DNA of 15,943 nt. It comes from DAIOHQ01 sp036744635. GTDB lineage: Bacteria > Planctomycetota > Phycisphaerae > Tepidisphaerales > Tepidisphaeraceae. The DNA is taken from positions 1 through 15,943 of the forward strand of contig DAIOHQ010000102.1 in NCBI GenBank assembly GCA_036744635.1. The letters are read 5' to 3'. Under the pieces are notes generated by a model. The model was not told the origin of the DNA, did no database searches, and was given only the letters and a program-made list of their open reading frames with translations. Below, one piece after another: positions 1 to 6,670 of this stretch. The number at the start of each line of letters is the position of its first letter. The stretch's first letter is position 1. Made by a program: the position numbers and the translations under genes.

Positions 1-109
1 GATTCTTCAGCGTACTTCAGAATGACATCAGCGCGGATTGAAGGGCGAGTAATCGTGCACGTGATATAGGTCCTTCACCGAGTTACGTTGCTCTGAAAGT
101 GCTCTCGAT

Positions 110-162
110 GTAGGGTCCGCTTTAGCGGACGGAACAATCGCGTCCGCTAAAGCGGACCCTAC
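110..162. repeat. Perfect inverted repeat, 22-bp arms, 9-nt loop
   Basis: The left arm (110-131) and right arm (141-162) are exact reverse complements, with 9 nt between them. Each arm also contains its own near-palindrome, GTCCGCTTTAGCGGAC, so either arm can fold alone or the two can pair together. The element ends 16 nt before the start of the hydrolase gene at 179. It has no T-run, so it does not look like a simple intrinsic terminator for plus-strand transcription. It resembles the interspersed palindromic elements found in many bacterial genomes. Whether it has a function here is unknown. Confidence 0.9.
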
Positions 163-178
163 GTTTGCTGAAACAGAC

Positions 179-1051
179 ATGATCGAGCCCGCCCTCAAAG
201 ATGATGCCCTGCTCGCCGACATCCGGGAATGCCGGGTGCAGCGCCGCGACTGGCGGCTCTGGTGGCTCGGCCAGAGCGGATTTCTCATCCAGTACCACGG
301 CCGGCACCTGCTGATTGACCCGTACCTTTCCGATTCACTCACCAGAAAGTACGCCGCCAGCGATAAGCCGCACGAGCGCCTTACTTGCCTGGCGATCGAC
401 CCAGCGCGGCTGGGCTTCATCGACGTGGTCACCTCCAGCCATAACCACACCGATCATCTGGATTCCGAGACTCTGCGCCCGCTGTTCGCCGCCAACCCGC
501 ACCTGCAGATGGTCTGCTCCGAGGCCAATCGCGCTGTGGTCGCCGAGCGGGCGGGGATCGAGAGGGGGAAGCTGATCGGCGTGACCGAGGCCGCGGCCGC
601 CAGCGCCGGGGGATTCGAGTTCATCGGTATCCCGTCCGCCCACAACGCGGTGGATCGCGACGCCGCCGGCCATCCGCTGTACATGGGATTCGTGATCCGC
701 TTTGGCCCATGGACGATCTATCACAGCGGCGACACGCTGCGCTATCAGGGGCTGGCCGAACGGCTGGCGGGCTACAAGGTGGATGTGGCGCTGCTGCCGA
801 TCAATGGCAACAGACCCGAGCGCCGGGTGGCGGGGAACCTCGATGGCCGGGAGGCGGCCCAGCTTGCCCACGACATCGGAGCCCGGCTGGTGATTCCCTG
901 CCATTACGAAATGTTCGCGTTCAACACCGCCGGCCCCGAGGAACAGGGGGGGTTTGTCGCCGAATGCGCCAAGCTGCACCAACCCTGCCGGGTGCTGCGC
1001 TGCGGGGAGCGCTGGACCAGCTCGGAGATCGCCGGGGCGCAGGGGGAATGA
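179..1051 (+). CDS. MBL-fold metal-dependent hydrolase, UlaG/COG2220-like
   Basis: This 290-residue protein is of the metallo-beta-lactamase-fold class that includes UlaG (L-ascorbate-6-phosphate lactonase) and NAPE-PLD-like hydrolases. The metal-binding signature HNHTDH lies at residues 88-93. Further expected ligand regions are HSGDT at 182-186 and CHYE at 241-244. An N-terminal WWLGQSGFLI strand and the IDP motif near 46-48 are typical of the group. There is no signal peptide or membrane segment, so it is probably cytoplasmic. The ATG at 179 is the first good start, but no clear ribosome binding site precedes it; a palindromic repeat lies immediately upstream. The phosphotriesterase-like gene follows after 81 bp on the same strand, so cotranscription is plausible. 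The substrate cannot be read from the sequence; a lactone or phosphodiester is an inference from family members. Confidence 0.85.
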   Translation: MIEPALKDDALLADIRECRVQRRDWRLWWLGQSGFLIQYHGRHLLIDPYLSDSLTRKYAASDKPHERLTCLAIDPARLGFIDVVTSSHNHTDHLDSETLRPLFAANPHLQMVCSEANRAVVAERAGIERGKLIGVTEAAAASAGGFEFIGIPSAHNAVDRDAAGHPLYMGFVIRFGPWTIYHSGDTLRYQGLAERLAGYKVDVALLPINGNRPERRVAGNLDGREAAQLAHDIGARLVIPCHYEMFAFNTAGPEEQGGFVAECAKLHQPCRVLRCGERWTSSEIAGAQGE

Positions 1052-1132
1052 CCGAATTGTCCACTCGCCAAAACCGCGGCCGATCCGTTATCTTTCCTTA
1101 CAGGAGTAGGGGGCTGGAGGTCAGCAGCGGCG

Positions 1133-2128
1133 ATGCCATTCATTCGAACCGTTCTCGGCGACATCCCCTCCGGCGAGCTGGGGGTCTGCTATGCCCATGA
1201 GCACATCATCATCGATGAGAGTTTCACCACCCTGCAGAACCCCGATTTTCTGCTCGATGACATCGAGCGCGTGACCGAGGAACTCAAGGCGTTCCATGCC
1301 GCCGGAGGCCGGGCGATGGTGGACACCATGCCGGCCGATTCCGGGCGCAACGTCCACAAGCTTGCGGAAGTTTCCCGGCGCACGGGCGTTCATATCATCT
1401 GCCCGACCGGGCTTCACCTGCAGAAGTATTACCCGCCGGGGCACTGGAGCCGGCGGCTCAGCGCCACCGAATTGGCCGAGCTGTTCGTGGCGGACATCGA
1501 CGAAGGCGTCGACGCCAACGACTATGGCGGCCCGGAGATCAGCCGCACCGACCACTGCGCTGGGGTGATCAAGGTGGCGGGGGAAAAGGACCGACTCAAC
1601 GACCACCAGATCAAGCTCTTCACCGCCGCGGCGCTGGCCCACAAGCGCACCGGCTGCCCGATCATCACCCACACCGAGCAGGGGACGGCGGGCCTCGAGC
1701 AGATTGAAATCTTCGCCCACATCGGCGTCGATCTCCACCATGTCACGCTCTCGCACACCGACCGCAAGTTCGATCTGGGCTACCACCGCGAGCTGCTGGG
1801 CACGGGCGTGAACCTGGTCTACGAAGGCGGCTTCCGCTGGAAACCCGAAGAGGGGAACCCCACGCTGAAATTGATCACCGCGCTGATCGGGCAATATCCC
1901 GACCAGATCATGCTGGGGATGGACGCCGCCCGGCGAACCTACTGGAAAAGCTTCGGAGGCGCCCCCGGCCTCGCCTGGCTGCTCACCGATTTCACCGGGC
2001 AGATGCGGAAGTCGGGCGTTTCCAGTGAGCACCTGCACAAGATATTCCAAACCACCCCGGAGCGGGCTTTTTCCTTCTCCAAAGAGATGATCCGCATCGC
2101 CAGCGCCGGCCTGCACGCGCTGTCGTGA
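1133..2128 (+). CDS. Phosphotriesterase-family amidohydrolase (PTE/lactonase-like)
   Basis: This 331-residue protein has the usual length and motif order of the phosphotriesterase/PLL family (COG1735), binuclear metal hydrolases that include many lactonases. All six expected metal ligands are visible: HEH at residues 22-24, the lysine that becomes carboxylated at K147 (GVIKVAG), H180 (THTEQG), H208 (LSHTDR) and D264 (GMDAAR). The enzyme should therefore be catalytically competent. There is no signal peptide, so a cytoplasmic location is likely. The start at 1133 is preceded by purine-rich stretches (GGAGTAGGGGG and GGAGG, about 1100-1118), somewhat far from the ATG. It lies between an MBL-fold hydrolase and two sugar-type dehydrogenases, which suggests a role in catabolism, for instance opening a lactone, rather than organophosphate degradation. 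Substrate assignment is inference. Confidence 0.86.
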   Translation: MPFIRTVLGDIPSGELGVCYAHEHIIIDESFTTLQNPDFLLDDIERVTEELKAFHAAGGRAMVDTMPADSGRNVHKLAEVSRRTGVHIICPTGLHLQKYYPPGHWSRRLSATELAELFVADIDEGVDANDYGGPEISRTDHCAGVIKVAGEKDRLNDHQIKLFTAAALAHKRTGCPIITHTEQGTAGLEQIEIFAHIGVDLHHVTLSHTDRKFDLGYHRELLGTGVNLVYEGGFRWKPEEGNPTLKLITALIGQYPDQIMLGMDAARRTYWKSFGGAPGLAWLLTDFTGQMRKSGVSSEHLHKIFQTTPERAFSFSKEMIRIASAGLHALS

Positions 2129-2152
2129 TCTGAGGTGGCTTCCGGTTGACTT

Positions 2153-2317
2153 GGTGGGGCGGACATTCCTGTCTGCCGTGGCTGGGGGAGCGGTGGATGT
2201 ACTCATCCGCCCGACTCCGGCCACATATGGAGTAGTCGCGGAGATATGGCTGGATTCGGGCAGGTGAATACACCTGCTACTCATCAAGCCATTGCAGACA
2301 AGAATGTCCGCACCACC
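2153..2317. repeat. 165-bp imperfect palindrome made of two diverged ~75-nt arms
   Basis: The left arm (about 2153-2228) and the reverse complement of the right arm (about 2244-2317) match along their whole length with scattered mismatches and small gaps; the central loop is about 15 nt. The outer ends are two versions of a 25-nt unit with the pattern GGTGGnGCGGACATTCnTG. The same unit recurs at 8816-8840. It fills most of the gap between the phosphotriesterase-like gene and the first oxidoreductase. I see no transposase or convincing ORF inside. It could be a MITE-like or REP-like element, or two repeat copies inserted head to head. Confidence 0.85.
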
Positions 2318-2420
2318 GATTCACGATCCCTTCGCCCTCCCTTGCCGCACCCGCGCCCGGCCATTGAATTTAGCCGAGCTTTTCCCCACACTACAACCAC
2401 TCTCACAGGAGCGACATTCG

Positions 2421-3497
2421 ATGGCCCAATGGAAAATCGCCGGCGTCAATTTCGACCATCAGCACATGGGAGACCTGCTCCGCCATGTCCACGAACATCC
2501 CAATGCCGAAATCGTCGGCATCGCCGATGAACAGCCCGAGCGCATGCAGTATGTCATCAAGACCTTCAACATTCCGCAGGAAAAAGTTTTCACCGACTAT
2601 CGCAAGTGTCTGGAGCAGACCAGGCCGGACGTGACGATTCTCTGTCCCGCCACCGCCAGGCACGGCGACTGGACGGAAAAGGTCGCCCCCTTCGGCACGC
2701 ACATCCTGATGGAAAAGCCCTTCGCCGCGACGCTGGATGAAGCCGACCGCATGATCGCGGCGCTGAAGAAGACCGGCAAACAACTGGCCATCAACTGGCC
2801 GCTGCGCTGGTATCCGCCGCACGTCACCGCCAAGCGGCTGATCGATGAGGGCGTGATCGGCGACACCATCGAAGTCCACTATTACGACGGCAACATGGGG
2901 CCGGTCCGCCACGGCGCTGACAAGATCAACTTCAGCGAGGAGGATATCCTCAAGCTCAAGCAGTCAAGCTGGTTTTTCAAGCAGGCTGACGGCGGCGGCA
3001 GCCTGATGGATTATCTCGGCTATGGGACGACGCTCGGCACCTGGTATCACAATGGCCGGGCGCCGATTGAAGTCACCTGCGCCGTCGATCAGCCGCGCGG
3101 CCTGGAGGTCGATGAGCATTCGGTCACCATCTGCCGCTACGAGACCGGCCTGAGTAAATTCGAGACCCGCTGGGGCGCCTTCAGCGATCCCTGGGTGCTG
3201 CAGCCCCAGCCCAAGTGCGGCTTCGTCATCGTCGGCACCAGGGGAACCATCGCCAGCTACGACTACGAGAAGTCCATTCGCGTGCAGACCACCTGGTGCC
3301 GCGCCGGCTTCGAAGTCCCGGCCGACACCCTGTCGGCGCCGTTCAACAATCCGATCCACTATTTCATCCACTGCCTCGAGCAGAACAAACCGGTGGAAGG
3401 CCCGCTGTCGCCCGCGCTGTGCCGCATCGGCCAGCAGATCGTTGACTCCGCCGTGCTCAGCGCCAAGGAAAAACGGACGGTGGCGCTGGTAAAGTAA
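2421..3497 (+). CDS. Gfo/Idh/MocA-family oxidoreductase, atypical dinucleotide-binding loop
   Basis: This 358-residue protein has the two-domain layout of Gfo/Idh/MocA dehydrogenases: an N-terminal nucleotide-binding half and a C-terminal alpha/beta substrate domain. The signature EKPF is at residues 98-101 (catalytic-type K99). The GGGSLMDYLGY segment places D197 and Y201 where the family usually has the D-x-x-x-H pair, so tyrosine replaces the usual histidine. The N-terminal loop is IAGVNFDHQHMGD (6-18), not the standard GxGxxG, which may alter cofactor handling. The ATG at 2421 was chosen because AGGAG lies 9 nt upstream; the open frame extends to 2292, but that part runs into the palindromic repeat and lacks homology-like sequence. 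No signal peptide is present. The paralogue at 3552 follows after 54 bp, and the two probably share a transcript. The substrate is unknown, probably a sugar or polyol derivative. Confidence 0.85.
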   Translation: MAQWKIAGVNFDHQHMGDLLRHVHEHPNAEIVGIADEQPERMQYVIKTFNIPQEKVFTDYRKCLEQTRPDVTILCPATARHGDWTEKVAPFGTHILMEKPFAATLDEADRMIAALKKTGKQLAINWPLRWYPPHVTAKRLIDEGVIGDTIEVHYYDGNMGPVRHGADKINFSEEDILKLKQSSWFFKQADGGGSLMDYLGYGTTLGTWYHNGRAPIEVTCAVDQPRGLEVDEHSVTICRYETGLSKFETRWGAFSDPWVLQPQPKCGFVIVGTRGTIASYDYEKSIRVQTTWCRAGFEVPADTLSAPFNNPIHYFIHCLEQNKPVEGPLSPALCRIGQQIVDSAVLSAKEKRTVALVK

Positions 3498-3551
3498 GAC
3501 GCCAGCGATACGGCCTGTTCAAGACCTTCATTCAATTTCAGCGGAGAATTC

Positions 3552-4667
3552 ATGGCGGACAAAAAGGAAGAAACTTACGGCCTGACCACCAAGCACGAAG
3601 TCGGCGCCATCGCCGCGCCGGCGCTGCCGTATCGGCCGGCCACGTTGAAAAACTACCAGCCGGTGATCGGCCTGATCGCCTGCGGCGGCATCACCGAATC
3701 CCATCTCAAGGCGTACAAAGGCGCCGGCTACAACGTCGTTGCCCTCTGTGATTTGAAAGAGGAAAAAGCGGCCAAGCGCCGCGACCAGTTTTTTCCCGAT
3801 GCCAAAATCTACACCGATTACCGCGAGTTGCTGAAGCGCGATGACATTGACGTGGTGGACGTCGCCACACATCCGCCCGACCGCCCCCCAATCATCGAAG
3901 ATGCCCTGCGCGCCCACAAGCACGTGCTCAGTCAGAAGCCGTTTTGCATCGACCTGCAAGTCGGCCAGCGCATGGCCGATCTCGCCGACAAAATGGGCGT
4001 GAAGCTGGCGGTGAACCAGAACGGGCGCTGGGCGCCGCACTGGTCCTACATCCGCCATGCCATCAATGCCGGGCTGCTGGGCGACGTCGCCGCCGTGCAA
4101 CTCTCCGTCAACTGGGATCACTCTTTCATCAAGGGCACCGTCTTCGAAAACATTCACCACATCGTGCTCTATGACTTCGGCATTCACTGGTTTGACATCA
4201 CCGCCACCTTCTTTGGCAACCGCAAGGTCAAGAGCGTCTACGCCACCGTCAACCGCGCCCCCGGCCAGACCCTCAAGCCGCCGCTGCTGGCGCAGTGCGT
4301 GATCGAATTTGAGGATGGCCAGGCCACCCTGCACTTCGATGCCTTCACGCGCTACGGCCAACAGGACCGCACCTATGTCGCCGGCTCCAAAGGCTCGGCC
4401 GTCAGCGTCGGTCCCAGCCTGACCGACCAATCCGTCACCGTTTACACCGACAAGGGCTACTTCTCCCCCAAGCTGGAAGGTTCGTGGTTCCCCAACGGAT
4501 TTCACGGCACGATGGCCGAGCTGTTGAGCTCCATCGAAGAGAAGCGCACGCCTTCCAACAACGCCCACAATAATCTCAAAGGGCTCGAGCTCTGCTTCGC
4601 CGCCGTCGCCAGCGCCGAAGATGGAAAACCCAAAAAGCCCGGCGAAGTCCGCACGCTCGTTGCATAG
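3552..4667 (+). CDS. Gfo/Idh/MocA-family oxidoreductase
   Basis: This 371-residue protein is an NAD(P)-dependent dehydrogenase-type protein. The nucleotide-binding segment is GLIACGGITESH at about residues 40-51, ending in the acidic ALCD strand near 64-67. The family EKP motif appears as QKP (128-130), keeping K129. A DFGIHWFD segment gives D208 and H212, the expected acid/histidine pair, so this paralogue keeps the standard active-site pattern that its upstream neighbour lacks. A ribosome binding site GGAG (3543-3546) sits 5 nt before the ATG. About 35 residues precede the Rossmann fold; they do not look like an export signal. It is the last gene of the probable four-gene cluster starting at 179. 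The exact substrate is not deducible; sugar, inositol or sugar-acid oxidation is typical of the family. Confidence 0.88.
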   Translation: MADKKEETYGLTTKHEVGAIAAPALPYRPATLKNYQPVIGLIACGGITESHLKAYKGAGYNVVALCDLKEEKAAKRRDQFFPDAKIYTDYRELLKRDDIDVVDVATHPPDRPPIIEDALRAHKHVLSQKPFCIDLQVGQRMADLADKMGVKLAVNQNGRWAPHWSYIRHAINAGLLGDVAAVQLSVNWDHSFIKGTVFENIHHIVLYDFGIHWFDITATFFGNRKVKSVYATVNRAPGQTLKPPLLAQCVIEFEDGQATLHFDAFTRYGQQDRTYVAGSKGSAVSVGPSLTDQSVTVYTDKGYFSPKLEGSWFPNGFHGTMAELLSSIEEKRTPSNNAHNNLKGLELCFAAVASAEDGKPKKPGEVRTLVA

Positions 4668-4672
4668 ATATC

Positions 4673-4709
4673 CAAGAACGGTCGCGTAATTCGGCGCTGA
4701 TGGTTCTTG
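4673..4709. other. Weak hairpin between the oxidoreductase cluster and ruvB
   Basis: The 7-nt arms CAAGAAC (4673-4679) and GTTCTTG (4703-4709) are exact reverse complements around a 23-nt loop, 5 nt after the stop of the second oxidoreductase. There is no downstream T-run, so a rho-independent terminator is not well supported. Apart from this I see nothing recognisable between 4668 and 4817. Confidence 0.3.
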
Positions 4710-4817
4710 CCGTAGCGCAGCCACGTGCCTATTATGTTAGGTGAAAGTTCGGACGCACAGACGCCATGAATTTCGGGCCTGCTTGTGATGTTCATGTCCA
4801 TCGCTAAAACTGTCACC

Positions 4818-5873
4818 ATGCCGCGCGAGCGCATCGTCACCAGCATTTCCACCGGCGAAGAAGAGAACCGCTTCAACTACGCCCTGCGCCCGCAGAAATT
4901 CACCGAATACATCGGCCAGCAAAAGCTCATCCGCAAGCTCAAGATCGCCGTCGAAGCTGCCAAAGGCCGCAAAGAGCCGGTCGAGCACGTCCTGCTGCAT
5001 GGCCCGCCCGGCCTCGGCAAGACCACCTTGGCGCACGTCATCGCCAACGAGATGGGCGCCCAGGTCCACGTCACCAACGGCCCGGCGCTGACCAAGGGGG
5101 CTGACCTCGTCGGCATCCTCACCAAGCTGGTTCAAGGCGATGTCCTGTTCATCGACGAAATCCACCGCCTGCCGCCGGCGGTCGAGGAATTTCTCTATTC
5201 CGCGATGGAGGATTTCAAAGTTGATATTCCCATCGATTCCGGCATGCACGCCCGCGCGGTCACCATGCCGCTGCCGCCGTTCACGCTGATTGGCGCCACC
5301 ACCCGCATCGGCCTGCTCACCGGCCCGATGCGCGGCCGCTTCGGCATCGCCCACCACATCGAGTTTTATTCTCCTGAGGCGCTGCACGAGATCCTCCGCC
5401 AGAACGCCAAGCTGCTGAAGCTGCAGGCCGAAGATGAGGCGCTCTGGGAATTGTCGCGGCGCTCGCGCGGCACCCCGCGCATCGCCAACCGTCTGCTCCG
5501 CCGCGTGCGCGACTATGCCGCCGTCGAGGCGCAGGGAAAACTCACGCTGCCGGTGACCAGGGCCGCCCTGCAACTGGAAGGTATCGACGACCGCGGCCTC
5601 GACGACCAGGACCGCAGCCTGCTGAAAACGCTCATCGAGGTCTACGGCGGAGGCCCGGCCGGCATTGAAACCCTCGCCGCCACCATGGGCGATGAAGTGG
5701 ATACCCTCGCCGACGTCATCGAGCCGTTTCTTCTGCAGACCGGCCTGATCACCCGCACCCGCCAGGGGCGACGCGCCACCAAGCCCGCCTACGACCATCT
5801 CGGCCTCAAGTACCAACCCCCCCAGGACCAGGCCCCCGACCTTTTCGCCGACGCAATCGACGAACCGGCATAG
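4818..5873 (+). CDS. ruvB: Holliday junction branch migration ATPase RuvB
   Basis: This 351-residue protein is RuvB, the hexameric AAA+ motor that with RuvA drives branch migration at Holliday junctions in the cytoplasm. Walker A GPPGLGKT is at residues 62-69, Walker B FIDEIH at 111-116, and sensor 1 GATTR at 159-163. The arginine-finger region PMRGRFGI carries R172 and R174. The RGTPRIANRLLRRVRD sensor-2 helix follows, and a C-terminal winged-helix domain ends in GRRATKPAYDHLG. The start is uncertain: GTG at 4785 and ATGs at 4788, 4794 and 4818 are all in frame, and none has a clear ribosome binding site. The ATG at 4818 was chosen because MPRERIV aligns with the usual RuvB N-terminus. ruvA and ruvC are not adjacent. 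The gene converges on the PIN-domain gene, with 25 bp between the two stops. Confidence 0.96.
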   Translation: MPRERIVTSISTGEEENRFNYALRPQKFTEYIGQQKLIRKLKIAVEAAKGRKEPVEHVLLHGPPGLGKTTLAHVIANEMGAQVHVTNGPALTKGADLVGILTKLVQGDVLFIDEIHRLPPAVEEFLYSAMEDFKVDIPIDSGMHARAVTMPLPPFTLIGATTRIGLLTGPMRGRFGIAHHIEFYSPEALHEILRQNAKLLKLQAEDEALWELSRRSRGTPRIANRLLRRVRDYAAVEAQGKLTLPVTRAALQLEGIDDRGLDDQDRSLLKTLIEVYGGGPAGIETLAATMGDEVDTLADVIEPFLLQTGLITRTRQGRRATKPAYDHLGLKYQPPQDQAPDLFADAIDEPA

Positions 5874-5898
5874 CCGCCCATACCGATTCTGCGCCTGC

Positions 5899-6387
5899 CT
5901 ATTCATTGACTTCGTGCAGTGCCAGATCGAGAGTTCGATCCGCGAGGTACATGCCGCATTGACGAAGTTGATTCAAGATCGGGCGCGCGGCGGGAATTAT
6001 GCCGCGCCGCTTTGCGATCAGAACAATTCCAAGCGTTCCGCGCGTCGGAAGCCCCAATGTAGATGCGCATCGCCGCGCCGCGAGATCGTCGAGCACCAAC
6101 TCGGCGCCCGGGTGACGGGTGCCCCATGAAAGAACGGCCGATTCTCCCGGACCCAGATCCCATGCGGCGACCAAAGATGAGACCGGCTCATCAGGGGTGA
6201 TCGTCAGCCACCGCTCCGAATCCAGCGCCCAAACTGCGGGATCGGTCGGCGAAGCAGCCCGCACTTCAATGGCGACACTGTGGGGAACAATGATTTCAGG
6301 TCCAACAATTGTCCTAAGCAGGTGAAGCTGCTTTGCCCGGGCCAGGTAGATAAGTGGCGAGGTGTTGACGGCCGCAAGCTCAGCCAC
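5899..6387 (-). CDS. DUF3368/PIN-domain protein, putative toxin
   Basis: This 162-residue protein matches the PIN-like DUF3368 family, commonly the toxin-like partner of UPF0175 proteins. The N-terminal strand VNTSPLIYLA (7-16), the PHSVAIEV helix with E41, GPGESAV with E82, and VLDDLAARR with D100/D101 give the acidic positions expected of a PIN ribonuclease active site. The RGTLGIVLIAKRRGII segment (116-131) is characteristic of DUF3368. The start is GTG at 6387; a GGGAG ribosome binding site (6395-6399) sits 7 nt upstream. The start overlaps the last 8 nt of the antitoxin gene, so the two are translationally coupled. RNase activity is inferred from the family; no toxicity can be read from sequence. 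Confidence 0.85.
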   Translation of the reverse strand: MAELAAVNTSPLIYLARAKQLHLLRTIVGPEIIVPHSVAIEVRAASPTDPAVWALDSERWLTITPDEPVSSLVAAWDLGPGESAVLSWGTRHPGAELVLDDLAARRCASTLGLPTRGTLGIVLIAKRRGIIPAARPILNQLRQCGMYLADRTLDLALHEVNE

Positions 6388-6631
6388 GCGCTAACTCCCG
6401 ACGGAGACCCTCGGTGTCGACAGCGAAAGCCTCGATCTTCCGAAGCGCGAGTTCGTCAAGGAATTCGACTCGGGTCATGCCCGCGACCGTCGCCGCGCGC
6501 GATTGTGAGATCTCCCCGCGCGTATACCAGTGCACCGCAGCGGCAAAGCGCATTTCGCGCGCAAATTCATCCGGATTCCTTCGCAATGCGGCAAATACGT
6601 CAGCAGGAAGATCGAGTGTGATTATCGGCAT
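6380..6631 (-). CDS. UPF0175-family antitoxin-like protein
   Basis: This 83-residue protein has the UPF0175 layout: a beta-strand-like N-terminus (PIITLDLP), then an AALRRNPDEFAREMRFAAAVHWY helical segment, and an ISQSRAATVAGMTRVEFLDEL helix-turn-helix-like region (about 41-61). Members of this family typically pair with PIN/DUF3368 proteins and are thought to act as DNA-binding antitoxins. The ATG at 6631 has GGAG 5 nt upstream and an extended -10 motif about 20 nt upstream, so the pair probably has its own promoter. It starts only 39 bp after the atpA stop on the same strand, so readthrough from the atp operon is also possible. Confidence 0.85.
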   Translation of the reverse strand: MPIITLDLPADVFAALRRNPDEFAREMRFAAAVHWYTRGEISQSRAATVAGMTRVEFLDELALRKIEAFAVDTEGLRRELARG

Positions 6632-6650
6632 GAGCGCTCCGATTGCTCTT

Positions 6651-6659
6651 ATTGTAGCA
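6651..6659 (-). promoter_or_regulatory. Candidate extended -10 promoter for the UPF0175/DUF3368 pair
   Basis: On the minus strand the sequence reads TGCTACAAT, an extended -10 element (TGn followed by a hexamer one base off TATAAT). It lies in the 39-bp gap between the atpA stop and the antitoxin ATG. No good -35 is present at 16-18 bp, which is compatible with an extended -10 promoter. The predicted leader would be very short, about 13 nt, but it still includes the GGAG site. Confidence 0.45.
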
Positions 6660-6670
6660 CGCCATCGACA

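Noticed and set aside
1..30. Imperfect inverted sequence (ATTCT...AGAAT) at the left edge, reminiscent of another interspersed repeat.
   Set aside because: The arms are only 5 bp and the sequence is cut by the window edge, so it cannot be supported.
1121..2287. A 388-codon minus-strand frame opposite the phosphotriesterase-like gene.
   Set aside because: It is antisense to a gene with all metal ligands, and its N-terminal part is simply the translated palindromic repeat.
3528..5906. Two minus-strand open frames of nearly 400 codons opposite the second oxidoreductase and ruvB.
   Set aside because: They mirror well-supported genes in the complementary frame and show only the composition expected of such shadows.
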